Assembly (NCBI GenBank): GCA_033398695.1 | Contig: CM065803.1 | Location: forward strand, 43,081,501 to 43,145,500 | Source of the DNA: Orobanche coerulescens | Lineage: Eukaryota; Streptophyta; Magnoliopsida; Lamiales; Orobanchaceae | DNA length: 64,000 nucleotides | Direction of reading: 5' to 3' | In this document: positions 31,969-42,803 of the stretch, in pieces | How positions within the stretch are numbered: the stretch's first letter is position 1 | Layout: every line of letters begins with the position of its first letter | Position numbers and translations under genes: made by a program | The notes under the pieces: model-generated | What the model saw: only the letters and a program-made list of their open reading frames with translations | What the model was told of the DNA's origin: nothing | The model's database searches: none

Positions 31969-34900
31969 TATTATAATTGCAACAAGTACGGCCATTTCAG
32001 TTACGAGTGTAGAGCTCCAAAGGCGGAAGAAAAGAATCACTTTGCTGCCGCAAAAGAAGACGAGGATGTGGGGACTGCTGTATTCCTCACATACAAAGAA
32101 AATGAAGAAGGCAAGAAAAATACCTGGTATCTTGACTCAGGCGCCAGTAATCACATGTCCGGCTAAAAAGAGCTACTTACAGAGATAGACGATACCATCT
32201 ATGGAGAAGTTACTTTTGGTGACTCGTCAAAGGCTCCAATCAAAGGGAAAGGTATTATTATGATCATCTCAAAGAATGGTGATAAAAAGTATATCAATGA
32301 TGTCTATTATATACATTCTTTGAAAAGTAATATCATCAGCCTTGGTCAACTTGTGGAGAAAGGATATGACATACGAATGAGGGACAACTCTCTCGTACTC
32401 TGAAATCGAGTTCATGAATTGATTGCTAATGTGAAGATGACAAAGAATCGTCTGTTCACACTTGATATGCAGACAGAGGTGCACGAGTGCTTAAAGTCAA
32501 TCATTAAAAATGACTCGTGGTTATGGCATCTAAGATTTGGTCATCTTGGATTTACTGGCTTGAAATTATTATCAAAAACAAAGATGGTGGATGGCTTGCT
32601 AGAAATCAACGAACCAAATCAACTATGTGAAACATGTATCAAAGGAAAGCAACACAGACAGAGTTTTCCTGTTGGAAAATCATGGAGAGCTAGGAGGCCA
32701 TTGGAGATTGTTCACACTGACATAGCTGGTCCATTTGATATCGCATCACTTGGCGAGAATAGGTACTACCTAACATTTATTGATGATTTTAGCATAAAGA
32801 GTTAGGTATACATTCTTAAAGAAAAGGCAGAGGCTCTTGATAAATTCAAGGAGTTCAAAGCAATGGCGGAAAAACAAAGTGGCCAGTACTTGAAGATACT
32901 CAGATCAGACAAAGGAGGCGAGTATACTTCAAACTTGTTCAACAATTTCTGCACATCACATGAAATTAATCACCAGTTGACAGCAGCATATACTCCACAA
33001 CAAAACGGCGTTGCTGAAAGAAAGAATCGTACAATTCTTGATATGGCAAGAAGTATGGTGAAGGGAAAGTACATGCCAAGAAGTTTTTAGGCTGAAGCCG
33101 TGTTATGTTCTGTTTATTTGCTAAATCATTGTCCAACAAAGAGTGTCAGATTTAAAACACCAAATAAAGCATGGAGTGGTAGCAAACCAGCAGTTGGACA
33201 TCTCAGAATTTTTGGATGCATTGCATATGCTCATGTTCCTAATCAAAAGAGAAAGAAGCTAGATGACAAAGGTGAAAAGTGTATCTTCATCGGATATGAC
33301 AAAAGCAGCAAGGCCTACAGACTCTATAATCCATTGACAAAAAAGGTAATACTTTCACGAGATGTTGAATTTGATGAAACAGATTACTGGAGATGGAGCG
33401 CGGAAGAAAGGAAAGTTACAGGTTTATTTTTTGACGATGATGATGACGATGAATCTAACAATGAAGGTGATGAAAATGATAATCCGACTCCTCCACCAAG
33501 TCCAAATCAACAAACTCCTGCATCGACACCATCGACATCAGGAAGCAACAATTCAGGGGGAGCACCAAGAAAAATGCGGAGTCTAGATGATATCTATGAT
33601 GCAACAAGTCCAGAACAAACAACATTTGATTATTCATTATTTTGCTTGATGGCTGAGTGTGATCCAGTAACATTTGAGGAAGCTTCTGAAGAAAGTCAGT
33701 GGAATAAAGCCATGGATGAAGAAATCGGTGCAATCAAGAAAAATGATGCGTGAGAGCTCACAGATCTTCCAGACGGACACAAAGAAATTGGTGTCAAATG
33801 GGTTTACAAGACAAAGACCAATCAAGATGGATAAGTGGAGAAATACAAGGTAAGGCTAGTTGCTAAAGGCTACAAGCAGAAATACGGAATTGACTATGAT
33901 GAGGTATTTGCTCCGGTTGCAAGAGTTGATACTATACGACTTCATACAGCAATTGCAGCACAGAATCGGTGGAAGATTTATCAGATGGATGTCAAGTCAG
34001 CATTCCTAAATGGTTATCTCGAAGAAGAAATCTATATTGACCAACCACCTGGATATGTTCAAAGAGGCCAGGAAGATAAAGTACAAATTGAAGAAAGCAT
34101 TGTACGGGTTGAAGCAAGCTCCGAGAGCTTGGAACACAAGGGTTGATGAATATTTTCAGAAGAATGGTTTTGTGAAAAGTCCATACGAGCATGCACTCTA
34201 CACAAAAACAAATCCAGGGGGAGATATCATGATAGTATGCTTGTACGTGGATGATATGATTTTCACTGGCAACAACCCTGGTATGTTCGATGATTTTAAG
34301 AAAGTAATGACTAACGAATTTGAGATAACAGATATTGGTCAAATGTCTTACTTTTTGGGAGTCGAGGTGAAGCAAAGTAAAGATGGGATCTTTATGTCAC
34401 AGAAAAAATATGCGGAGCAGATTTTAAAGAAATTCAGAATGAAAGAATGTAAGCCGGTGAGCACACCAGCAGACACTAGCATAAAGCTGAGAGTTGACTC
34501 AACCAGAGAGTCGGTAAATCCGACATTATTCAAAAGTTTGGTTGGAAGTTTGAGGTACCTAACTTTCACTCGTCCCGATATTATGTACGAAGTTGGACTG
34601 GTTAGTAGGTATATGGAGAAGCCGAAGCAAGATCACTTCATGGCAGCTAAACGAATTTTGAGATACATTAAAGGTACACTTGATCATGGTTTATTGTATA
34701 CGCATTCTCAAGATTCAAAATTAGTTGGCTACTCAGCAGTGATTATGGTGGCGATTTGGATGACGGGAAAAGCACTTCGGGATATGCTTTTCACATCGGT
34801 TCGGCGATATTTTCGTGGTCATCAAAGAAGCAACAGACAGTTGCTCTCTCAATATGTGAGGCAGAATACATGGCAGTAGCACCGTGCACATGTCAAGCTA

Positions 34901-35190
34901 TGTGGCTAGGCTACATATTGAGCGAGTTAAATCTTGCAAAGGAAGTTCCGATTACCATTTACGTAGATAATAAATCCGCTATTTCACTTGCGAAAAATTC
35001 AGTGTCACACAGTCGAAGCAAGCACATCAATATTAAATATCATTTTATTCGAGAACGGGTGAATGAAAAAATCATGGAGCTGGTGCACTGCAGGACTGAA
35101 GAAGATTTAGCAGATATATTTACGAAGCCGTTGAAGCAGGAAATATTTCACAAAATGAAAAAGACGCTCGGAATGCAAAGTCAAGTTTGA
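31969..35190 (+). pseudogene. Copia-2 Pol: protease, integrase, reverse transcriptase, RNase H
   Basis: The protease active site is WYLDSGASNHMSG (about 32130). GAG-pre-integrase is WHLRFGHLGFTGL (32520). The integrase has HTDIAGPFD, LRSDKGGEY and TPQQNGVAERKNRTI, supplying the DDE residues (32715-33030). The RT has [17 protein letters not shown] (33984), [12 protein letters not shown] (34100) and the catalytic LYVDDMIFTG (34240). RNase H has STSGYAFHIG, CEAEYMA and DNKSAI, ending in HINIKYHFI and ADIFTKPL (34765-35125). Catalytic residues are present, but stops at about 32164, 32401, 32803, 33088, 33751 and 33833, and frame changes near 34080 and 34735, disrupt it. Confidence 0.93.
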
Positions 35191-35197
35191 GGGGGAG
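35189..35197 (+). other. Copia-2 polypurine tract
   Basis: GAGGGGGAG between the Pol stop and the 3' LTR. Confidence 0.88.
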
Positions 35198-35583
35198 TGT
35201 TAGAATTTTCAAACTTTCCAGAAGGTCATTGCTTAAAAAGTGGCTAAAAGAAATTTAAAGCATGCATGAATGATATTCAAAGATGGCAGCTTGAATAAAT
35301 GTAACAATACGTAAGCGCTTATGTAAGCCAGTGTAATTGAAGTCTATATATATGGCTTGTTGGTGTACTAGTAAAAACAACAAAAACACACCAAAGAGAA
35401 AAAGAAAAAGAGAATAGAGAGAAAGAAAGAGATGAAGCTCTGTGTAACATTAACGTTGTAGCTTGTGTTTGAGTTATATTAAAATAGCTGTGTTTGTATT
35501 ATTGTTTCATTACATATACACTACACACATATATTGTGTTTGAGTTAAAGAAAATTGAGTGAAACCCATACACGTTCCCAACA
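35198..35583 (+). repeat. Copia-2 3' LTR
   Basis: 386 bp, TATA at 35344, end GTTCCCAACA, followed by CAGTT. Confidence 0.95.
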
Positions 35584-36235
35584 CAGTTGGCCTCCCATCA
35601 AGAAAAAATTGCTTGGTCATCAAAGGTCTGCTGGCGGCCCCACCAGAGAATGTAGGGGTAGGTCGTCGCGCAGATAAAAACTGCCCATTGGCGGCTGGCC
35701 GCAAAAAAAAGGGAAGTGGTCGTCTCCAGAATTCTATCGGCGGCGAACCTGGCGGAAAACAGGTGAGCAGGCGGCCGTAAAAAAATACTGACAGGCGCTG
35801 GAGATCTACCAGTGCCAGGCGACGGCCAGGCTGGAGAGCAGGCCCGGCCGCCAAAAAATAAAAAACTGGTCGACACCAGAGGTTTGTCGGCAGCCGGCAG
35901 CATCCCCGTTAGAGAGCAGGCCGACAGGCGGCCAAAGTAAAAAAGCTTTTCGTCGCCGACATGTCGATTGTCGGCGGCGGTAGTAAAAAAAACGATCGTC
36001 GCCGGAATTCTGCAGGCGGTGACAGTCCTGTCGAAAAGCAGGCCGGCTGTAAGAAAAGGCCGTCGCTTGAGGTATGCCAGAGGTTGGTGGCTGCTCCACC
36101 GGAAAGCAGGTTGGTCGCAAAAAAAAAAAAAAAATCCGTCTGCAAATGTCCTTCGGTGGTGGCCCCAACGAAAAGAAACCCGCTAGGACATCCTAAAAAA
36201 AAAGAAATAGTCGTCGTCTGAGGGTGGACTGCCGA
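35584..36235. repeat. Diverged GC-rich minisatellite with A-tracts, right fragment
   Basis: About seven to eight imperfect units of roughly 80-90 bp. Each has a GGCGGCC-type block, a run of 6-15 A residues, a (G)GTCGTCGCC(A)GA block and a GAAAGCAGG(C/T) block. The open frames on both strands here (35510-36241) arise from this repeat and are not genes. Copia-2 split the array. Confidence 0.75.
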
Positions 36236-36587
36236 TGGCAAAAAGAACTGCCAGTTAATATTAAATTTAATAATTTAAAAGTTCTTTTAAAAGTTTATGA
36301 GTATTTTGAATTTTTAATATTATTAAATTTAATAGGAGGGGAAGAGTAAGTGGCATTTCCAACTGCACATTATCAATATCCTTTACAATATAGATCTTTT
36401 AATTTTATATGCTAGTTTTTGTGTGATTTATTTTAGTGGATTGTCATACTTAAATAAATTATGAAAATATTTTCATTACATGTGGAAATAAAAATACAGT
36501 TATCGCTTAAAATATAATGATCTCTGCTAGGAAAATAATAAATAAAATGTTCACAGGAAATTTACTTATTTTGTGTAATTCTCATGT
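36236..36587. other. AT-rich spacer
   Basis: No gene or repeat recognised. ATTAAATTTAATAATTTAAA and its near-inverse occur around 36256 and 36320. Confidence 0.5.
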
Positions 36588-37174
36588 GTAGGGGTGTATT
36601 TCGAACCAAACGAACCGAAAGGTAACTTTAATGAACGTTCGTTCATTCAAGATATGGTATGTTCGCTTCGAGCTCGTGCTCGAAGAACAGTCCAACCACT
36701 TGCTCGTGTTCGGTTTGTTAAAATTTCAGAAATTTTACGTTCGTTCGTAAGTGCTTGGTTGTTCGGTTCTGTTGCGTTCAAGCAGTTCGGTTCGAGCGTT
36801 CTTTTGTTGTGTATGTTCGAAGTATAAGGAAAAGCCAAAATTCATATAATTCAAGCAATAATAATATAAAAAATTAAAACAAAATTCTAGCTAAAGTGTC
36901 TAAAAGCCATCCAATAAGTCAAAAAACACTGCAGTAATAAAACTAAACATTGAACCAGTTCAAGTAATAAAATAATAAAATATATATTGATATTTACCAT
37001 TTATTCGCGAACAGTTCGCGAACCACCGAATAATAATATAGATGTTCGTGTATAGTTCGTGTCTATAATGAACATGTTTGCGAACTGTTCCGTTCGGTCA
37101 ACTCGAATACAAATCGAGAATTGACCAATTTTTTCGCAAATTTTTCACGAATGTTCATTTTATTTACACCTCTG
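36588..37174. mobile_element. MITE-like element rich in TTCG words
   Basis: Starts GTAGGGGTGTAT and ends TTTACACCTCTGC, forming imperfect terminal inverted repeats. CATGT at 36583-36587 and 37175-37179 may be a target duplication. The interior has many GAACGTTCGTTC, GTTCGGTT and TTCGCGAAC words near both ends, a structure seen in a common plant repeat class whose ends read AGGGGTGTAAA. There is no coding capacity. The family assignment is tentative. Confidence 0.6.
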
Positions 37175-37179
37175 CATGT

Positions 37180-37784
37180 ATTACACACAAATTTGTACTT
37201 GATTCTATTTACACATAAGTACCAAGTTTTATATGTTGAATGGAAACACAAAACATGGTGTAAATTTAAAATTTTGAGACAAAATAATTTGTACTCGGAA
37301 GTCTGAAATATCAATTGGCCCAACAATAAAATTAAGTGGTTACGAAACGGTGTTAGGTTTCGGTAATGGTTTAATGGGCTTAATAGCTTGCATAGCTTAT
37401 TTGGTCAGTCATATTTGGCCGTTCGTTTATGACTTATTCATTAAGTTGATGTTTTAATCAATTGGCCAAAAAAGGAGAGTCATATGGATTAACCCATTTG
37501 TTAGATTTTTTTTTTATATTTGTCATCTTCACTTTTCAATTTTCACTTTTAAATCCTTTATTATATATATATATTATGTTAATATATAATATTATATTAA
37601 AATATAAATTGTATTTCAAAAGAAAAAAATATTTAATATATACTAATAATAGATAATATTATATTAAATATATTATTATCAACCCTTTATTATATATACT
37701 ACATTATTATAATATTAATATAAAAATTATACATTTAAAAGAAAATAATATTAATATATAATAATAAAAAACATATATAATATC
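37180..37784. other. AT-rich spacer with TA-rich low-complexity DNA
   Basis: Nothing gene-like. 37500-37780 is dominated by A/T words such as TATATATATATTATG, and is the insertion site of Copia-3. Confidence 0.6.
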
Positions 37785-37789
37785 ATATT
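37785..37789. repeat. Target-site duplication ATATT
   Basis: ATATT at 37785-37789 and at 47258-47262 flanks Copia-3. The site is AT-rich, so weight it together with the matching LTRs. Confidence 0.85.
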
Positions 37790-38026
37790 TGTTCCGGGAA
37801 TTATTATTCCCGTGATGTGTCTTACCTAATACTGATTGTAGATACAATGATGGAAGGTTCTAGATCTTTCTAGAGGTAGTAGGATCCTATTAGATGTCTT
37901 ACCTTATCTAGGAATCCTATGTATGGAAGGACTCTCATTGTAATGCCTATATAAAGGCCTCTCTATCAATGTTATGAATACAATTGATTGACTCTATTTA
38001 CAGTCTTTTTACTTTCTCCTGAAACA
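37790..38026 (+). repeat. Copia-3 5' LTR
   Basis: 237 bp, begins with the perfect inverted repeat CGGGAAT-TATT-ATTCCCG after TGTTC. The TATA box is TATATAAAG at 37948. Confidence 0.95.
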
Positions 38027-38040
38027 CGTTATCAGCACGT
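38027..38040 (+). other. Copia-3 primer-binding-like site
   Basis: CGTTATCAGCACGT follows the LTR directly. It is not the TGGTATCAGAGC type used elsewhere in this window; CGTTATCAGCACG is what I recall from short-LTR plant copia lineages. Confidence 0.6.
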
Positions 38041-39270
38041 AGTTTCCCAACTGAGCAAGAATAAAAAAACCTCCCGTTTTCTGCAATATTCCGGAAAAAA
38101 AAGCGAAAAAAAAAAAATTCTGCAAAACCCTAGCCGCCGATCCACCTTCTTCCCCGGTCGCCGCCCGTCTTCTGCTCCATCTTCTACAATCGGCCGCCGG
38201 ACGGCCTTCTGCCTTCGGCCAAAACACCACCGACCACCCTCGCCGCCGGACTTCCGAATTCCAACCTGCAAACCAGAACGCAAGTCCGACCCTCCGATTT
38301 CCGACCGCGTTCCAGCCGCACCAGATCGCGTTCCAGTCCGACGCCACCGCTGCTCCGATCCCGACGACCGTGGTCAATCCAACACAGCCCGGCCGGCCTG
38401 CCACCCAGAACCCTGCAATCGTCGTCTTCACCGCGCACAACCTGCTCCGCGTCGTCCGCCTCAGATCGGATCCCCCATCCCGCTGCTGCCAACCCGACCC
38501 AGTTCCAGTTGCAAACCCAGTCCAGATTCGGTACGTGTTGTAGATCCAATCCAGTCGCGGTCCGACACGATTTCTTTAGTGCTCGCTCAGATTGTTACCA
38601 TCTCAACCATGTAGTAAGAACTACAAATTTAACGGTGAAGATTTGATCCGGGACAGTATTTCTCGATGAAACTGTACGCGAAAAAAAAAAGAGAGAGAGA
38701 AACGAGAATTTCCACAGAAATTTTCGCACAATGTGATCGTACCAAAATCATGTTTTCCGATTCGTTAACCGTCGGATCGGTGTGAAATTTTGACAAAGAA
38801 TTCCCAACACAAATATCTCGTATATTCAACGGTGGAGATCGGATTCGAGTAATATTGATGATCGAATCACGCCAATGTAGCGATTTTTACGAGGAAATTT
38901 GGAGATCCGACCTCATCCAATACCGAGCTACTGCACCGCCGCGCTCGAGTTCTTTTTCAGCCGAATTATCGATCCTAGTAGCCATATCCGGGCATTTCTC
39001 GACTCTCCATCTTTTCCTAATTAATGATTCATTTGTTCATTAATTTGTACACTTATGAATCTTATCATGTTTATGTTTTACGTATATATAGGAAAATACG
39101 TCGCTCATGATGATGTGCACGCTATGGAGAAAGCCATATTTGTTATCCCGTTCAAGGATTAAAGTAAATATTGAACCGGGTATCACAAAAATATGTTGCT
39201 CATATGGAGAGAAGCTCCCGTTCAAGGACCAAAGCAAATATGGAACCAAGTACCCGTAAGATTTTATTAA
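38041..39270 (+). other. Copia-3 leader, C-rich then decayed
   Basis: 38130-38540 is C-rich with many CCGCC/CCGAC words. The frame 37988-38614 translates to Pro/Arg/Ser-rich sequence with no Gag motif and runs out of the LTR, so I do not call a gene. At 39120-39260 a segment of about 70 bp (CCCGTTCAAGGA...AACC(A/G)) is duplicated in tandem. Confidence 0.6.
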
Positions 39271-42191
39271 AGTTCCCATTTTTCAATTCCTCTCTTTTGG
39301 GAATTTTTTTTTTTTTTGGGGAATTGGGTATTTGGGTTCTTTATCTCCCATGCTACTTTGCGGTGGATGAGACAATGAGAGATGGTATCACTCTCGGATG
39401 TCGAAGTAAACTGTGTGATGGTCCTGGGGGAGTCACGGATAATTGTTGAAAGTCGATATTTGTGGTTGTTGCATACACCACGTTTTGGGTGCGATTTGAC
39501 ATCGCCGTTTTGTCGATTTTAAACCAACAATTAAATAAAATGAACATTGTCGGTAACGGTAAAGTTATGACTTGTTCATGATTAGTCACGGAATTGTGAC
39601 GTACAAATGGGACAAACATCGATTGCGACGGATATGTCGTGGTTAAAATCGATTTGTGACGGATTTGTCACGTTGAATTGAGCGACCACCACGTTGGTCT
39701 TGACCCAATCCCATACTTGGAAAACTCCATCTTTCATCTTATTAAAATAAAATATTGCATGTGGGTGTAGTCATGTACCGTCTCCTTGCAATAAGATATA
39801 TGAAAGAATGTACGAGTAATTCTCATGAGTTTCAACATGTAAAGCAATGGCATATTGCGTTAAATACATGAATTCGTTGACCTCGATTATAGTTCGTGTG
39901 ACTATAGGTCCGAATACTTTTCCGAGTATTTGTAAAGGCATGTGCCTTATACATTTGACTATGTTTAGTCGATCTTATTGGATGGTCAAGACGAGTTGGT
40001 TATGGTATATTCATTATGTCTCATGGTTCAAAATGCTTAATATTGATGCACCGCGTTGCATCCATATAACATGGCTATTATGACATATACTTGCAAATTG
40101 AGAATTAAAATACTTGGTTGATTTGATGCACTTTGGTGGATTTTGTCTACACTTTGATCATGACTAGGCGCATCCTCCTTGGTATTTGTTTATGCTTTGA
40201 AAGTTCAAACGGAATAAGTGGTTTTTAAACAGCCTTAGTTGTACCGACATTCCTACTTTCTCTGCAAGTCTACCAAGTTGGAGTTACCGAAAGGATCATT
40301 AGTCGAGATAAGAAATCGAACACCCTGCTGCGTTTAAACGCACATATGGCTGTCACTGCCAGATTTTTGCATCAACACTTATGCCATTGGATATGGTCTC
40401 AACCTTGTTTTCTCACTAAACTTGGGAAATACTAAAGCAGCCAATTAAAACATACACTGTGATCTGAGTTTAATGATCTGTGTGGTGCACAATATATGGA
40501 TAGAAATATACGGAAGTCTAGTTTCCAGAACATCTGACCGTTCGTCCATAGCCTTCTTAACAAGAGAGTTATCGCTGTTTTAGTGAACAAAGGTCAATCT
40601 GCGCAGAATTTTATTTCCAGCGATTGTGCTAACTTTTGTCCCAACCAACTTGGTTCCCATCTTGAATTTGCAAGTGGTCTTATGACACATATTTTTCAAC
40701 CTCATTTTGGCCGAATTTGCCATAGATGATACAGTTTTTGGTATGCGTTATACGCTAAACTATCATCTTTCAAATGTTGAAAAACAGTTTCCTTGGGGAA
40801 GCCCAAAATACGCACCCTTATAAGAAGGTCGAGCGTGTGCATGGTAGTGTTACACCATGCTTGTGTCGTAATTTTGCCCCTTAGGTATAAAACCTTGCCA
40901 TGTTATGCACTCAATAAGATAGATCATTTTGATCGTATTTGGTATAAAATCTCTATGTTGTTAGAGTGTTCGCTATGCTCATATTTGTAAAATTTTGCAA
41001 GCGAAATTGAGTGTGTATTAAGCTATTTTCAAGGAACACGATATTTTTGGATTTCGATTTATAAATCCATTGTGACTATGATGACTAGGTCATCACAATA
41101 AATGAGTGGTATAATGCTCAAGTTGTTGAATGCCGAATGGCATTTTCTAGTCACATATGTTCCGTAACAATTGAACCATGTTATGACTCGATGATACATA
41201 TGCCAAAGTGTATCACTCATAGCATCTCATTATAATTTGTGAGAAATAAAATCTTATGCATCACTTGTATTGGATACGTGGAAAGGAAAAATATTCATGA
41301 GTCAATATGGTCCGGCTTGCATCGGTTTGTGTAACCAGAAGATGTATTGGGACATTGACACATTTAGGCTTTAATAGTCTCGAGTTTGGACAGTTTGATG
41401 ATCCATATACCACGGTATTGTCATGGACATCATTTTCTTTGAACAAAGAAACTAGTTGGATCAAAGACACCAAAGTACGTTGGTGGAGTCGTGAGCAGGG
41501 CTCATGACCGATGATGATATTTATGTCATCTGTGTCTTGTTTTCATAAACATGTGTGACGCTAAAGACCCCCCCAATGATCCTTCTTACCCATGTTCATT
41601 GATTAAAGCCTATTCTTTGGCACGATTAGGAGATGACACCCTCCTATTCTAAAGAAAATAATGTAGCGACTCGCATAAGCATGGTGCTGAGTCCTCCCTT
41701 TTCACCGAGTCCTTATACATACATGATCATAAGTATTAGCCTGGGTGGCTATGCTATGATGGTGTTCACAAATGGTCGTACTCAAGTGATAACATTTATA
41801 TGTTATGTTGTTCCTTTGACAATGATTGATAAGTTGATGAAACCTGAGTTATGGTTGTCCAACTTGCGGACCAGTCATTGTAAAAGTCGGTTCACCCACT
41901 TTTTAGACCAAGTCTTAAAGTGAAATTTTAACGAGTACTTCCTAACATCCAAGGCTACCTTCTCACAAATTTCGGTGCTATTTGGAGACTTGGAAGGAGG
42001 TGAACCACTTAAATGAAGTTTTCACATACCACTAGCCGTCCTATCAACAAGTTCAATGTCATTTCGACCGATTTTGTCCACAAGGTTGATGGTTTTGGAA
42101 TCCTAAACACCCGTTTATACATGCTCACGAAATTTTGAGGTGTTTGGGGCTGGTGAAGGGAGTGAACTCTTCAAGAAAGCACTAGAGGTTC
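39271..42191 (+). pseudogene. Copia-3 internal region, heavily decayed
   Basis: Very weak traces of copia Pol, for example SLIKAYSLARLG then a disrupted SPPF segment near 41600-41710, where GAG-pre-integrase and integrase should be. No catalytic motif is intact. 39590-39672 holds three GTGACGGAT/ATTTGTCACG-type inverted words that may belong to a small DNA-transposon fragment. The rest is unassigned. Confidence 0.4.
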
Positions 42192-42196
42192 GATAA
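42192..42196. repeat. Target-site duplication GATAA
   Basis: GATAA at 42192-42196 and 44534-44538 flanks the solo LTR. Confidence 0.92.
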
Positions 42197-42570
42197 TGTA
42201 ATATCCGCAATTTCGAATTTCGGTAATTTTCTTTTTTCGGAGGAAGTTCATTTTGACAACTCTATCATGACCGTTTCGTCATTCCGAGAATGATTAATTC
42301 TGCACTTTTTGTCATCCGAGTTCGTTTCGGTGTCGTTTTGTTGAGTTCCGTGTCCTTAATCGACTTTTTCACGTGGGAGTTCGACTTTGTAAAGTCACCA
42401 TTAATTTTTGGAAACTCCAAAAATTCTGAATCTTTGCAACATTATATAGAATCAAGTTAGCTTTCCAATGGTCCAAACGGTGAGTCAATCGGAGTCCAAA
42501 CGAAGGAGTTATGGTCGAAATAGCGAAGACTGCACGGTGTGCCTTTTTGGTGTTGAAGGGGGCTGTACCG

Positions 42571-42670
42571 TGTGCCGCGGCACACTCAGGCTGTGCCGCG
42601 GCACTAAGCTAATTCCTGGGCGTTTTTCTTGGCCCTGGGCCGCGGCACACTCTTCCTGTGCCGCGGCACA
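42571..42670. repeat. Cluster of four TGTGCCGCGGCACA palindromes
   Basis: Perfect 14-mer palindromes at 42571-42584 and 42657-42670. A 13/14 match lies at 42592-42605 and a partial copy GGGCCGCGGCACA at about 42637-42649. They occupy the U3-like position that in sister LTRs holds the TAGCGCACGCTA array. Confidence 0.88.
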
Positions 42671-42751
42671 CGGGCTTTTTCTGCGTTTTTTAGCAGATTT
42701 GCGAGGAGAAAAACTTCATTTTTTCTCCTCTCTTCTTCCTCCTTCATCTTA

Positions 42752-42803
42752 GGCGATTTGATGGCGATTTTGGGCGATTTGATGGCGATTTTGGGCGATT
42801 TGA
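42752..42803 (+). repeat. 21-bp tandem repeat in solo LTR
   Basis: GGCGATTTGATGGCGATTTTG repeated about 2.5 times. Confidence 0.85.

Larger units (their letters stand above)
30677..35583 (+). mobile_element. Copia-2: full-length Ty1/copia element, coding region broken
   Basis: 4907 bp with LTRs of 394 and 386 bp (TGTTAG...CCAACA), a PBS, gag-pol in one orientation, a PPT and a CAGTT target duplication. Domain order is Gag, CCHC knuckle, protease, GAG-pre-integrase, integrase, RT, RNase H, which is the copia order. The LTRs differ by a short deletion (a CAAAGTCTT segment near 30713 is lost on the right) and a few bases, so the insertion is fairly recent, yet the polyprotein has at least eight in-frame stops. 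Confidence 0.95.

Noticed and set aside
35510..36241. Several overlapping frames on both strands
   Set aside because: Produced by the GC-rich minisatellite and A-tracts; mutually shadowing.
37988..38614. 208-aa Pro/Arg-rich ORF
   Set aside because: It starts inside the Copia-3 LTR and covers a C-rich leader; no Gag motif, composition-driven.
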